Shown here piece by piece: positions 39,843 through 50,088 of a stretch of DNA of 64,000 nt. The notes under the pieces were generated by a model. The model was given only the letters and a program-made list of their open reading frames with translations. It searched no databases and was not told the origin of the DNA. The number at the start of each line of letters is the position of its first letter. Within the stretch, counting starts at the first letter, position 1. The translations under genes were made by a program, and so were the position numbers. The stretch is taken from assembly GCA_037178625.1 (NCBI GenBank), contig CM074135.1, positions 808,001 to 872,000 of the forward strand, written 5' to 3'. Origin of the DNA: Skeletonema tropicum (Eukaryota; Bacillariophyta; Thalassiosirophyceae; Thalassiosirales; Thalassiosiraceae).

Positions 39843-41168
39843 TTACATTTCGTTTAGCCACACTTTTGCTGTTTTATCAAAGCTGACTGTTGCAACCGTG
39901 TCTGTCACGCTACTACTGTAAATATCTCGTACGAAGGCATCAGCCTCTAATCGCTTCACCATGGATGCACTCGCGACATCCCAAACGCAAACACAATTCT
40001 CATTCTGCGAATTGCCATAAATGTACTGTCCTGAACTGGACCACGCAATCTTGGGATTCGAAAATCCATCATTATTGTGACCGTACAAGTTCCGCACGAT
40101 GCGATCTGACTTCACCTCCATGATGATGTTGCGAGCTACATCTGTCGCTAGGGCAACATACTTGCCATTGGGAGAGGACTGAAGCGACAACACTGAAAAG
40201 GAAACGTGATCATCAAATCGATCACCAATTGCTGCTTTCCCATTCAGCGAGTACTTGGATTGTTTATATTCGTCTTTCAAGTCAAAGTATGTCAAGTACG
40301 ATGTGCCTCTAACGTAGCAGCACAAGCTGTTGCCATTATCAACAAAGCACATCGCTTCTACGGGAGCATCAAAATGCAAAGATTGGATAGCTTTCAACGA
40401 AAACTCATCGTCATCGCTCCCATCAAACATATTCGGTACGTTTCCCACTTGATGAAGCTTGATTGTGCCATCTGCGGATGCTGACGCAATCAGCTGCTCT
40501 GATGGAGAAAAGCAAATTGTCTTTACGTATTTTTCATGTTTGAAGCTGTGTAAAATTCTGTTTGCACTATCTTCCAAATCCAACCCGCAGTGAATAATGC
40601 TAACAGAACCATCCATACATCCAACAGCGACCAACGGACATCCCCGACCTTGATTCACTTGTGCAAACGCTGCACAGATTACAGGAGCCCCACAGCCCAC
40701 TTTAATTGAATCATCCACCGCCTTTTGAGAAGATTCATCTCCAGGTGCCAACGCTACCCCCCATTGGCACAGAACAAGATTGCCATCTGCACCACCAGTT
40801 GCCAGAAGAGTGTCATTCGGGTGCAACGAAGAGCAAAGAGGATTGGATATCCCATGCACTTTCGGAAGAGTTACCACAGGATCCGACGCATAAATACCAT
40901 TACCGGCTGTGACAAAGTCATCTGCACCATCGTCCACAAGTGCCTCCTTACTTTCTTCTGCATCATTTGCATCGGTTCCAGACGAAGACTTATTCATGGA
41001 TACAAATTCGGCCCGGTACATCTCCACTTCCGCCAGTAGTGCAGCATTTTCCGCGTTCAGCTCATGCACTCGGACTGTTAGTTCCTTGACTTTCGCAAGG
41101 AGAACGCGGTTTTCCTCACGTGCACTTGTGAGTTGGTCTTCCTGACCTATGTCGGCTAGCAAATCCAT
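39843..41168 (-). CDS. WD40-repeat protein with N-terminal coiled coil
   Basis: 441 aa from the ATG at 41168 (MDLLADIGQ). An upstream in-frame Met at 41246 adds 26 unlikely residues. Residues 8-60 form a heptad-rich coiled coil (ENRVLLAKVKELTVRVHELN). Then come about six or seven WD40 units, for example PLCSSLHPNDTLLATGGADG, YVKTICFSPSEQLIASASAD and VRDIYSSSVTDTVATVSFDK. The blade tip SFDKTAKVW closes the propeller. It resembles an uncharacterised plant/algal transducin-like family. A scaffold role is likely, but the partner is unknown. Confidence 0.8.
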   Translation of the reverse strand: MDLLADIGQEDQLTSAREENRVLLAKVKELTVRVHELNAENAALLAEVEMYRAEFVSMNKSSSGTDANDAEESKEALVDDGADDFVTAGNGIYASDPVVTLPKVHGISNPLCSSLHPNDTLLATGGADGNLVLCQWGVALAPGDESSQKAVDDSIKVGCGAPVICAAFAQVNQGRGCPLVAVGCMDGSVSIIHCGLDLEDSANRILHSFKHEKYVKTICFSPSEQLIASASADGTIKLHQVGNVPNMFDGSDDDEFSLKAIQSLHFDAPVEAMCFVDNGNSLCCYVRGTSYLTYFDLKDEYKQSKYSLNGKAAIGDRFDDHVSFSVLSLQSSPNGKYVALATDVARNIIMEVKSDRIVRNLYGHNNDGFSNPKIAWSSSGQYIYGNSQNENCVCVWDVASASMVKRLEADAFVRDIYSSSVTDTVATVSFDKTAKVWLNEM

Positions 41169-41526
41169 GTTGGTAGTGGGTAGTGGACCTCTTAGGGAGT
41201 GGTAGTGGGTAGTGGGCAGATTGCCGTCATTGAGATATGTATGCACTTATCGCTATTATCGCACTGTTCGTGTGAGTGCCAAGAAAGTGTGAGGAGTTGA
41301 GATGTCTGTCCGAAATATCAGACGGGGTCTCACATGGGTACGTTGAACGGTACTCAACGTCAAATTCAAAATTCAACTCCTATCCAACGCTCATGAAATC
41401 AACACTACATACTTCCTCTTGCATTTATTCGCCCACGGAGTTTATAGCAATCTATTGCTAGTGCAGGTCTGAATGTTCACGTCTCTGCGTCTGCATTGCA
41501 CATCAGGTAGATATTGAAAATAAATC

Positions 41527-43125
41527 ATGAGCTACCAACAATTTCAGTCGCAAATCCCAGAGCAACGCTCACGTGGACGCTCCAGAAACGCACGTCCGCC
41601 TCCTTTGCCGATATTGCCACCATTTCCAGATGATCGTGAAGAGAAAGAGAAAGTTGCGACCAAGAATATTCGGTGGAAAGAGTACATTGCCTCAGATACT
41701 GATGGAAGCCCGGAGGATGAATCAAGGCAGGATGAGATGTCTGCAAGAATGCAATATGATGAAGTGATTCGATCGACAATTGCATCGTGGAAACAACCAA
41801 AGTCAAGACTGACAATGGCGAGTAGTGATCACCAGCTTATTCCAGACATTGATACAACTCCTTCCGATGAGAAACCATTCTTTGATAGGAAGCGTCCTCC
41901 GGCGCGTTCGGTTAGTGCATCTAGCAACGCCGATAGTTCCACTCGCGATCAGTACCAGCTCAGTAGATTACAAGCAAGGATTAACCAGCGCGATCAGTAT
42001 CAGCTCAATACATTGCCAACAAGAATGAACCAGCGCAAAACCGCGCATCATATTGGTCACGAGGAGGAAAAGAAGGTCAACACTCTTAAGCACCTAAGAG
42101 CATCCAGAATTCAGGTTGTTCGTGGTTTGTACAAAAGCAGCAATCAAGAGTTGGATGAAAATGAAAATGAAAATGAAAGCACAGTCGCAGATGATTCGGA
42201 TACAAGCACTTCCCGAGATTTGACTACCCTGAGTTCCTACCGTGGGAAATGCTTCGATAAGATGATATATTTATTGAATGATGTTGCTCCTCTGGACGAA
42301 GAAGCTGCTGTCCCTTGCAGTGTAAATGATGAAGGCACCAGCGTTTTATCATCTAATGCAGGAGGAAAAGCTAGTAGTAGTGTTGCTGAACTGAAGCTGA
42401 TCAAAAAGACTGTTGTACAACCACAAAAGCAACAAGTGAATCCCATTAGCGATCGAAGTGTGGCATTTCCGGAGGAGATTGATCATCCTGACACACATAC
42501 AATTCACTCCAAGTTCAGCGATGTGACGTCGCCTACCATTCAAGATGGATTTGAGATGGACGAAGTGCCTCATTTTCCACCACCTGTGTCAAACAACCCT
42601 CAAAGAGAGCGCTTGCCAAGTTTGGCAGAAGTAAATGAGAATAATAGTGAGGAGTCGCGTGCATCTTCTGCAGTTGTTGGAGAGAGCAAGAGTAGTGATC
42701 GCTTCAATCTCAAAGAGGCGAGTCGAATTCTTGAATCAACGTCTTCGTCAATACAAAATACTGTTGCTGTGGATGAAGCAATCAAAGAGGCTAGTCGAAT
42801 TGTTGGATCAACGTCTTCGTCGGTTCAAAACTCTATCGTTGAAGTGGATGAAGCAAAGAATGTCGAGGGGTCTCCAAATGATGTGGATGAGGTGAATACT
42901 CTGAAGGAAAATGAGGAAAGTATGAATGTAGAAAGTACACAGATTCTCTGTGAAGGAAAGGAAGCTGAATTGGAAACCAAAGCTAAGGAAGAACTAGACG
43001 TGACAGTAGAGAAGAGTCATGAGGATGATATTGATACGAAACCATTACCACCTGTGAAAAAAGTGACCTTCTTCGAGGCGAAGGAAGAAGCCGTACCCAA
43101 ATCGTTTTGTTGTTTATGTTTTTAA
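41527..43125 (+). CDS. low-complexity protein ending in CCLCF
   Basis: 532 aa, mostly polar and predicted disordered. It starts with an Arg/Pro-rich part (RSRGRSRNARPPPLPILPPF). It has two internal duplications: D-Q-Y-Q-L...NQR (around residues 138-170) and E-A-S-R-I-x-x-S-T-S-S-S-x-Q-N (around 398-440). The last residues KSFCCLCF may be a lipidation signal: CLCF has a C-x-x-x shape with terminal Phe (geranylgeranylation-like), or the Cys cluster could be palmitoylated. No domain recognised. Confidence 0.6.
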   Translation: MSYQQFQSQIPEQRSRGRSRNARPPPLPILPPFPDDREEKEKVATKNIRWKEYIASDTDGSPEDESRQDEMSARMQYDEVIRSTIASWKQPKSRLTMASSDHQLIPDIDTTPSDEKPFFDRKRPPARSVSASSNADSSTRDQYQLSRLQARINQRDQYQLNTLPTRMNQRKTAHHIGHEEEKKVNTLKHLRASRIQVVRGLYKSSNQELDENENENESTVADDSDTSTSRDLTTLSSYRGKCFDKMIYLLNDVAPLDEEAAVPCSVNDEGTSVLSSNAGGKASSSVAELKLIKKTVVQPQKQQVNPISDRSVAFPEEIDHPDTHTIHSKFSDVTSPTIQDGFEMDEVPHFPPPVSNNPQRERLPSLAEVNENNSEESRASSAVVGESKSSDRFNLKEASRILESTSSSIQNTVAVDEAIKEASRIVGSTSSSVQNSIVEVDEAKNVEGSPNDVDEVNTLKENEESMNVESTQILCEGKEAELETKAKEELDVTVEKSHEDDIDTKPLPPVKKVTFFEAKEEAVPKSFCCLCF

Positions 43126-43240
43126 GGTGTTTATTGAGGCTTGCTGTACAAAATGGTAGAAGACCACCTCCAAAAAGTGTCTCTAAGTAACTATTGAGCC
43201 AGTGTTTCATTACATATCAGCTACTTCATTATGACATTCT

Positions 43241-43843
43241 TTAAACATCAAGATGTAGCTGAGCTGCCAGATCCCCCATGTATTTTCTCAGATTAACAAC
43301 GTCCCCTTTGGCAGTCTTCAGAAAACTTTCTGGTGTACCCTTGGCCGAACTGTGCTCCACAAACATGGATTGGTAAGCTGCTCCTTCAGCCTGATTTTTG
43401 TACGCCTCAAACGAATCCATAGCCTCTGTATATTCCACAATATCGTCAGCTTCCTCTTTAAGTGTTTTCAATACCTTCATGATTCCATACATGTGAGACT
43501 TGACTCCCTGAGTCCCTAGATATAATCGGACGTTGTCTCCCCCACTCTTGGATATTACGTCGTAGTTGTTGAGTAGGTCGTCAATATCTGCTATGGCCAG
43601 TTTAAACCTCTCCTTTGCTTCTTCTATTCCACCTGCAAACGCAGGTAGATCAGGACTTGTATTGTCAAGCAGCAAAGCGTTTGCAGGAGAAGAAGGCAGA
43701 GACACTATTGTAGCTGACGCAGTGACGATTTGTTGAAGGATTGATCGCCTATCTTGTGGTGTCTTGTTGTTGGTAAGTGAAAAAGCTTCTACTTGCTGCA
43801 GAGCTGCAGCTCCGATTATCATAATAGAGACTAATGTGTTCAT
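43241..43843 (-). CDS. thylakoid-lumen four-helix protein (PsbQ/Psb31-like candidate)
   Basis: 200 aa with a tripartite presequence: an ER signal peptide (MNTLVSIMIIGAAALQQVEA) cut before FSLTN (Phe at +1, as required for diatom plastids), a short transit part, then a twin-arginine lumen signal (DRRSILQQIVTASATIVSLP SSPANA, read from residue 31). The mature part of about 145 residues is helical (GGIEEAKERFKLAIADIDDL, DNVRLYLGTQGV, VLKTLKEEADDIVEYTEAMD, FLKTAKGDVVNLRKYMGDLA). Length, targeting and helices fit the extrinsic photosystem II proteins PsbQ'/Psb31 of the red lineage. The exact subfamily is a guess. Confidence 0.7.
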   Translation of the reverse strand: MNTLVSIMIIGAAALQQVEAFSLTNNKTPQDRRSILQQIVTASATIVSLPSSPANALLLDNTSPDLPAFAGGIEEAKERFKLAIADIDDLLNNYDVISKSGGDNVRLYLGTQGVKSHMYGIMKVLKTLKEEADDIVEYTEAMDSFEAYKNQAEGAAYQSMFVEHSSAKGTPESFLKTAKGDVVNLRKYMGDLAAQLHLDV

Positions 43844-44316
43844 TGTGATTTTGCGCTCTTAACCGACCTATTTACATGCAAGATAATGCTGACTATGGAG
43901 ATGGAACATTGACATGGAACAAAGGGAGAGAAGGAGAGTGATAGTGTTGGTGTTGAGTTAGGAGTTTGCGTGTTGGAGGTGGTCGATTTTTTCTTCTCAT
44001 AGGTACTATGTTACTTATTCCTCTGTATCACTTATTAGTAACGTACCTTCGTTACAGTAGTGGTAAAGTATGATGCGACCCACCAGATCCACCCATCTAC
44101 ACCGCCATAGTTTTTGCGACTATCATCGTAACATGGCGCAGACATCCCCTGCGGATGCCTACTCTAAACAACCAGCACGAAGTACCCGATAAATAACTTG
44201 GTTGCCAAATAGTTCGCTTTCATTTCCATTCGTGTCGGACAGCTGCCTGCTCATCTTGTCAAAATAAACCATCACAACAATTCGAAACAACCAGCATCAT
44301 AAACTAAGTGTAAAAC
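43844..44316. other. divergent intergenic region
   Basis: 473 bp between the lumen-protein gene and the FTO gene. No gene recognised; presumed promoters. Confidence 0.4.
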
Positions 44317-46116
44317 ATGGCAAAGAAGAAGAGAAAGAGTGGGGGGAACTCAGCAACTGCGGGGCATAAGATCTCTTCTACGTCATCAGATGATGTGAAG
44401 AATGATGTGAAGAATGCATCAAAAAAGCGCAAGAAGAACGAACAAACTTCGGTACAACCTTCGCTTGCTCAGCAACTCAAGAAACAACGAGGTGTTGCTG
44501 CTGATACACCAGCACCTCCAATTTGGAAAGATAAACTAGGCAGGGCGTTTCTGACACCTGATGAAGACCAAAAAGCATTTGATGAGTGTCTTAAAACTAG
44601 CTTCAAAGGCTTTGTTTTTGATGCTCCATCATCACTTCCACAATCACTACATCACACTTTTGATGATTGTTTTGATGGATTGGAGAGAGGAGGCTTATTC
44701 CTATATGATGTTGTCCAGCCCGGTAAGAAAAAGCTCACTCGTACATCAGTGACTCGAACACTTGTTGGTGATCCTGGATCGACATACAAATATTTAGGAT
44801 TAAGGCTGTTTTCTCATCCTTGGGTAGATGTAGATGCTGATGGAAATGCATTGCAACTGGACAAAGAGATGCAAGTGGGGTCTTCCGTAGAGAAGCTAGG
44901 GTATTCTTCGCGAACGGCAGCTGCATTAATAGCCATGGGAAGGGCGAATAAAGATTTGACCGATAGAACTACACACAAGCTGCGACAGCATGTCTCTGCA
45001 AAACCAGTCGGATCTGCAGACTTTAATCTTACGTTGGTGAACAAAATGGAGTCAGTAGCTGACAAGCGTGATCTCAAGAGAGAGGCAGCGTACAATATGG
45101 GGAAAACAAGTGTAGGATGGCACAGAGACTCTGGTTTGAAAGATTTCTCAAGTATCGCCGTGTATCAAAAGCAAAAGTCGCAAGGCTCAAAGAGAAGCAA
45201 ACCATTTGGAGTAGCACTTCGTGCCATGGACGGAGGTGCTGGTGGACCGTTACCTTCAATTCCAGCGCTGATGGCTCCGCTTCCATCGGGATCTTTATAC
45301 TACATGTTAGATGACTTTAATCACAATCATGAACACGCTGTTATCGCAGGTGATGATGGAGTTCGATACAGTAGCACACACCGTGTAGCAAGAGAGGGAC
45401 AAGGTACATGGCAGTACATCCGCGACAAAACAAAGAATCTGCAATCAACTGCGTCAACATTTGACTGGGCTGTAGGAAGAGTGGACGATCAAGCTTTGTC
45501 ACCAAAAAAACGAAAACAAAAACTGGTATCTCGTTTGCGCAATCAGGAAGCTTTACTTAGTGAGATTGAGTTCGAGTGGCTGCGGCAATGGTTTGTACAA
45601 GGTCAGAAACATGCAAAGCTCCATCCTTATTGGCATAGTCCCATCAGATTCTTAATGAAATCCTACAGTGAATTAGAGCAGACAACAGAGCAGATTATTA
45701 GACTGTTGGAGAAGGCGTCAAGACGTGACGCAACCAAGTCAGAAGATCTATGTGAGACACTGTTTGATGTGCTGATAGAGTCTTTTACCGAGAGAAACAA
45801 CAAAAGAAAAGAGTGGACAAAGCGTTACAATGATCCAATATTCCGTGATTTGGCTGAAAATGAGCGTCCCTTTGCATGCCCTTGTCTAGATCGTGTGAAG
45901 GAGAAGGATTGTGACGATTCATTTTCACCAGATCTCGAGTCGAGCATTACAAGTTTGAGAGAGTTGCGTTCTGCATTTGTCAGTTCTGAAGATACAAACG
46001 ACGATAAGACCAAACTGAAGAAGGACAAAAAGAAGAAGAAGAAATCAGCGTTGACAAACAAAGAGAAGAAGAAGGTTGCATCAAATTGGAATGCGCTGAA
46101 ATCTAAGATCGGGTAG
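44317..46116 (+). CDS. FTO: FTO-like Fe(II)/2-oxoglutarate dioxygenase
   Basis: 599 aa, single exon. Homologue of vertebrate FTO, an AlkB-family demethylase of m6A/m6Am and 3-methyl-U/T. The metal ligands are visible: WHRDS (His269, Asp271) and NHEHAVIAG (His340). The 2OG-binding Arg are R350 and R356 in VRYSSTHRVA. The order SVGWHRD, AVY, LMAPLPSGSLYYMLDDFNHN, THRVAREGQGTWQYI matches FTO. The C-terminal helical domain characteristic of FTO (EALLSEIEFEWLRQWFVQGQ, HPYWHSPIRFLMKSYSELE) is present, which excludes other AlkB members. Lys-rich tails at both ends suggest nuclear location. Substrate specificity cannot be read from sequence. Confidence 0.93.
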   Translation: MAKKKRKSGGNSATAGHKISSTSSDDVKNDVKNASKKRKKNEQTSVQPSLAQQLKKQRGVAADTPAPPIWKDKLGRAFLTPDEDQKAFDECLKTSFKGFVFDAPSSLPQSLHHTFDDCFDGLERGGLFLYDVVQPGKKKLTRTSVTRTLVGDPGSTYKYLGLRLFSHPWVDVDADGNALQLDKEMQVGSSVEKLGYSSRTAAALIAMGRANKDLTDRTTHKLRQHVSAKPVGSADFNLTLVNKMESVADKRDLKREAAYNMGKTSVGWHRDSGLKDFSSIAVYQKQKSQGSKRSKPFGVALRAMDGGAGGPLPSIPALMAPLPSGSLYYMLDDFNHNHEHAVIAGDDGVRYSSTHRVAREGQGTWQYIRDKTKNLQSTASTFDWAVGRVDDQALSPKKRKQKLVSRLRNQEALLSEIEFEWLRQWFVQGQKHAKLHPYWHSPIRFLMKSYSELEQTTEQIIRLLEKASRRDATKSEDLCETLFDVLIESFTERNNKRKEWTKRYNDPIFRDLAENERPFACPCLDRVKEKDCDDSFSPDLESSITSLRELRSAFVSSEDTNDDKTKLKKDKKKKKKSALTNKEKKKVASNWNALKSKIG

Positions 46117-46129
46117 CGTAGCAAGCAAT

Positions 46130-49100
46130 TTAAAGTTTACGTTTGCGCCTCGAAGTTTGCTGCACATTGCTTGTCCAACTGTAAGGTAGGTCATCAACTG
46201 TTATATCCTTGACCTCATTACAATCTATTCCGCCCAACAACTCAGAGCAAAGTTGAATTGATGACGCCTGCTTCATGTGGAACAGAGAGTTGTGGTCAAC
46301 AAGCCCGTCCCTGATACAGAGGCGAAAGGTGCTGCTGACCAAAGCATCCTTCTTCTCTCCATCTGGCATCAGCTTCGATATTGCTCTTAAAAATGTTGAA
46401 TATGTGACATGGTTAGGAGCGGCATGTTTTGACTCGGACAGTTCTTTGAAAGTTGAGTACGCAACTTTGAGTGCTTCTTCTTTCTCGAGCTGATTGTCCC
46501 CATACGTGGTGGCACAGGCATTAATCACTGCAGTATACGCAACTGTGTTTGGTAGCGCATCAATTACTCCTGCTTCGTACATTTGTTTCATCCTCTCGAG
46601 CACTGCATGAGCTCTCTTTGCTTTCCCCTGATCAGTTGACTTTGCCCATGCATTGATACAACTTGAGTATGTGATAACCGTCGGCTGCATCTTTTTGTTC
46701 CCTTTTTGGTATTCACTTTCGAGCTTTCTCAATATACTCTCAGCCATCCTTGCGGCTCCTTGCTGTTGACTGTTGCTCCAAGCCTTCATCAAGCAATTGT
46801 ATGTGGCGTGACTAGGCTTGATGAGTGGGTCGACTTTTCTTACAACGTTGCTCGCCATGGTAGCTGCATCTCTTCCGCCAGCACGCGCGTATGCATCGAC
46901 AACTGCTGTTAGTGTGAACACATTTGGCTTGACATCATCATCCTTTCCGTCTTCATAAAGCTTTATCATTCTGTCGAGAAGTTTTTCGGCTCTCTCCCCA
47001 GCGTCTTTCTCTCCTGATCTCGCCCACGCTGTAATGACGGCAGTGAAGGTGAAGCAATTTGGCTTCATTGCACGATTGCCTTTCTTGTACATGGCTTGCA
47101 TCACTTTCAACAGAATTTCTGCTCTCAACGCAGCACCCGGCTCGTGGGACTTGCTCCAAGCTGATATCACCGAAGTATACACTTCTGCGCTTGGTTTGAT
47201 TTGCAATTCTTCCATTTTCTTGAGAAGTCCCTCAGCTTTCTTTGCTGCAGTACTACTTCCGCTTCGGCTCCACGCCGTTATCGCACCATTGAATGTTTGG
47301 ACGTTGGGTTCTACGTCATTCTTTTGCATCTCGTCTAGTAACGACTGGGCTCGCTTTGCTGCCTTTTCGCCACCCTGTGTTGAGTAAGCGTTAATCACAG
47401 ATGTGTAGGACACAACATCCCGTTTGCCCATCTTGTACAAAATCTTCTCTGCCCTCGTAGCACTGGATTTATGACAATTGATCAAAATGTTGTAGACTGT
47501 AGTATCAGGCTTCATGTCTGTTTCGCCAGCTTTGTACAATTTTTCCATCTTATTCACCAAAGCTTCAGCTCTTGCACCTGCGTCGCCTCTGCCACTTTTT
47601 GCAAGAGCATTGAGAGCGGAGGTGTATGCCCTTCTTGTAGGTTTTGCATTTTTGTTACCTTTCTCAAACGACTTTTCCATCATTGAAAGAACTCTGAGAT
47701 TGTTATGGGCATCACCGACTCTAGCATAGGCATCCATGCACGTTATGTATGAGATTGAGTTGGGATTGATCGATTTGTGACTCTCTAATCTCTGCAACAC
47801 CTCCTCTGCTTCTTTGGGACCCTTCTCGTTTGCCCAAGCTGATAAGATTAAATTGTAGGTCCTAACATCGGGGGCAACTTTGTCGTTTCCATCATTTGCA
47901 AGACCTTGCATGACAGCCAACAACTTTTCACATCGCTCGGCTGCACCTCTAGCTCCGCTCTTGCTATGTATATTAATGACTTGATTGTAAATGACATTGT
48001 CAGGTGCAACGTTGTGTCTATCGAGTTCACGCAGGACAACCTCCGCTTTCTTTGCATCATTACTTCTCTTGCTCTTGGCAATACTCGATATCACGCCACT
48101 ATAGGATAGTAAATCAGGCTTAACCCTAGTGCTCGTTTCCATTGCATGCAATAACGCATGAGCACGGGTAAAGGAGTCTCTGCGCTGACTCTTGGCCCAT
48201 GAATTAATGACCAAATTGTATGATCTTGTATTGATCCATTGATCACCACTCTCGCTACTCTCTTTGTCAACAAATCGTAAAAACTTCTCGGCCAAATCAG
48301 GCAAATCGACATCGTTGGACCAGATTACTAAAAGTGAGTTCATATCTTCCACCACATCTAACCCATTGTCATTATTTGACACCATTAGTGCGTCTTTCAT
48401 CGACTCCAATACCGACTCAGCCTTGCGCATAGCTGCCGAGGAAGCCTTGGAATTTCCAACATTTTTCTCGGCAAATACAGCCTCACGGTACCAAGCCGCG
48501 TAGCAATATGCATAGCTGTATAAATCTGGTTGATGACGGTGTAGTAGCTGAGAATCTTTTTGATGTTGCTTTGTTACCTCTGTTAATCGTTTGAGTAATT
48601 TCTGAGCTCTGTCCGCAGACCCCTTTACATTGGCATTATACCACGCCTTGATTGCAAGATTTAGTGCGACAACCTCTTCTTCATGATTGTAAGCCTCTTT
48701 CATGTACTGCCTCTCTCTCAATAATCTATCCAGCAGTTGCTCCACCATCGTTGCATCCTGGCGACGTTGACGTAGTGAGTTTGAAAAGCTATCATCCTGT
48801 CGACGATTCATGGACGAAAGTTGGCGCATCAGTGTTAGCATATCTCGCTTATCATCCTTTGTTAGTTTTCCCAGTGGAATACTTTGTACTCGCTCTAGTA
48901 GCGATGTTTGGTCTTCTATTGCGTTGACGATTTCGCTATTGTTATTATTATTTGTTACAGTTCTTAGGGGAGTTTCGGAGGAGGATTGTAATTTGCTTCC
49001 TTGATTGGTAGGTGACGATGTGGCGGTTAGTATTACAAGGCCACTATTACATGTTTCGCCTCCAACACTATTGAAAGGTAATAACGGCGCTTTCGCAGCA

Positions 49101-49276
49101 GCGGGCCGAGATCGTGGATGCAGTTGCTGCCGTTCTATATGCGATGGAATAAAGGTTGTGGTGGGCCGTATTCTTGCAGATGCAACACAACATATAGTTG
49201 TTGCAAAAAGAACACAACTTGTGCATCGTAACAGATGCTGAATCGGCATGATGACAAACCAAATGATTAATATCAC
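46130..49276 (-). CDS. P-class pentatricopeptide repeat protein
   Basis: 1048 aa (1039 if started at Met10, 49249, which gives a tighter signal-like start: MPIQHLLRCTSCVLFATTIC CVASA). From about residue 200 to 970 there are roughly 17-20 PPR units of 35-40 residues, for example PNSISYITCMDAYARVGD, PNVQTFNGAITAWSRSG, PNVFTLTAVVDAYARAGG and PTVITYSSCINAWAKS. Many are separated by K-A-x-x-L-L-x-x-M. No E, DYW or SMR domain is visible. Such proteins bind organelle RNA in a sequence-specific way for processing or translation. Plastid versus mitochondrion is undecided: the A-S-A cleavage site is followed by Arg and not Phe. Tail-to-tail with FTO, 13 bp between stops. Confidence 0.88.
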   Translation of the reverse strand: MILIIWFVIMPIQHLLRCTSCVLFATTICCVASARIRPTTTFIPSHIERQQLHPRSRPAAAKAPLLPFNSVGGETCNSGLVILTATSSPTNQGSKLQSSSETPLRTVTNNNNNSEIVNAIEDQTSLLERVQSIPLGKLTKDDKRDMLTLMRQLSSMNRRQDDSFSNSLRQRRQDATMVEQLLDRLLRERQYMKEAYNHEEEVVALNLAIKAWYNANVKGSADRAQKLLKRLTEVTKQHQKDSQLLHRHQPDLYSYAYCYAAWYREAVFAEKNVGNSKASSAAMRKAESVLESMKDALMVSNNDNGLDVVEDMNSLLVIWSNDVDLPDLAEKFLRFVDKESSESGDQWINTRSYNLVINSWAKSQRRDSFTRAHALLHAMETSTRVKPDLLSYSGVISSIAKSKRSNDAKKAEVVLRELDRHNVAPDNVIYNQVINIHSKSGARGAAERCEKLLAVMQGLANDGNDKVAPDVRTYNLILSAWANEKGPKEAEEVLQRLESHKSINPNSISYITCMDAYARVGDAHNNLRVLSMMEKSFEKGNKNAKPTRRAYTSALNALAKSGRGDAGARAEALVNKMEKLYKAGETDMKPDTTVYNILINCHKSSATRAEKILYKMGKRDVVSYTSVINAYSTQGGEKAAKRAQSLLDEMQKNDVEPNVQTFNGAITAWSRSGSSTAAKKAEGLLKKMEELQIKPSAEVYTSVISAWSKSHEPGAALRAEILLKVMQAMYKKGNRAMKPNCFTFTAVITAWARSGEKDAGERAEKLLDRMIKLYEDGKDDDVKPNVFTLTAVVDAYARAGGRDAATMASNVVRKVDPLIKPSHATYNCLMKAWSNSQQQGAARMAESILRKLESEYQKGNKKMQPTVITYSSCINAWAKSTDQGKAKRAHAVLERMKQMYEAGVIDALPNTVAYTAVINACATTYGDNQLEKEEALKVAYSTFKELSESKHAAPNHVTYSTFLRAISKLMPDGEKKDALVSSTFRLCIRDGLVDHNSLFHMKQASSIQLCSELLGGIDCNEVKDITVDDLPYSWTSNVQQTSRRKRKL

Positions 49277-50088
49277 TAGCGCTTATTGTGGCGCTTCGTG
49301 CAGCAGTATTGTAGAGGCAGAGAGAGAAGGATGGAGGATGATACAGGGCAAATTAGGGGCAGGGGAAGTGGTCGGTGGTGGGGTGGTGGGTGAGGAGATG
49401 GATTATGAGGGATACGTAAATAGAGAAAAGAAAATGGAATCTCAAATTCAACTCGAGTCACGAGCTATTTAACTTTATCTAGGTAATTGCGCAGAACTCG
49501 CGTCACGGTTGAAATAATAAAACCTAGAGAGAAGGTTTGGAAACTATTTCACCTAACCCTATGAAGAGTGGGAGGGAAGAACAAAAAATGGAAGCCACGC
49601 ACTACCAATTTGAGATACACATCTCAACAACTTTTAAAGGGGAGAAATCTAACTTAGCATTATCCGCTTCTCAGATTCCATCGATTCTGAATGAAGATTC
49701 GCCCACCGAATTTTTTGGAAGCACGCTCCAACATGGCACGATACAATCAAGAGACGTTAGTACGCACCAACATCTCGATATAGACCCTTCATTCAGCGCT
49801 GAAACGAGTCGTCTCGATAATCTATCATGACAGAATCTTAGTGGTGACATTATAGATATTGGAAACACGGTGAAAGATGGATAGAATAGCGGCAATGATC
49901 CTCCTTTTGGGGGCATTTGTGGTGAGTGACATCATCCTTCCATCATGTCATGAAGATGTCGTCTATTATCGATAATGATGATACATCAGTGACGTTATAT
50001 CATGACTTGATGCAGCTTTTATTTTATCATCAATACGTTGACATCATGAAAACTAACGATCTAATTTTCGCTTCGACTGTACCAGTCC
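49277..50088. other. intergenic region
   Basis: About 800 bp between divergent PPR and DUF2183 genes. A 97-codon frame (49537-49830) has no recognised domain and poor coding character. A 5' exon of the DUF2183 gene could lie here, but none was identified. Confidence 0.4.

Noticed and set aside
49537..49830. 97-codon frame between PPR and DUF2183 genes
   Set aside because: No domain, no repeats, no splice link to neighbours; kept as intergenic.
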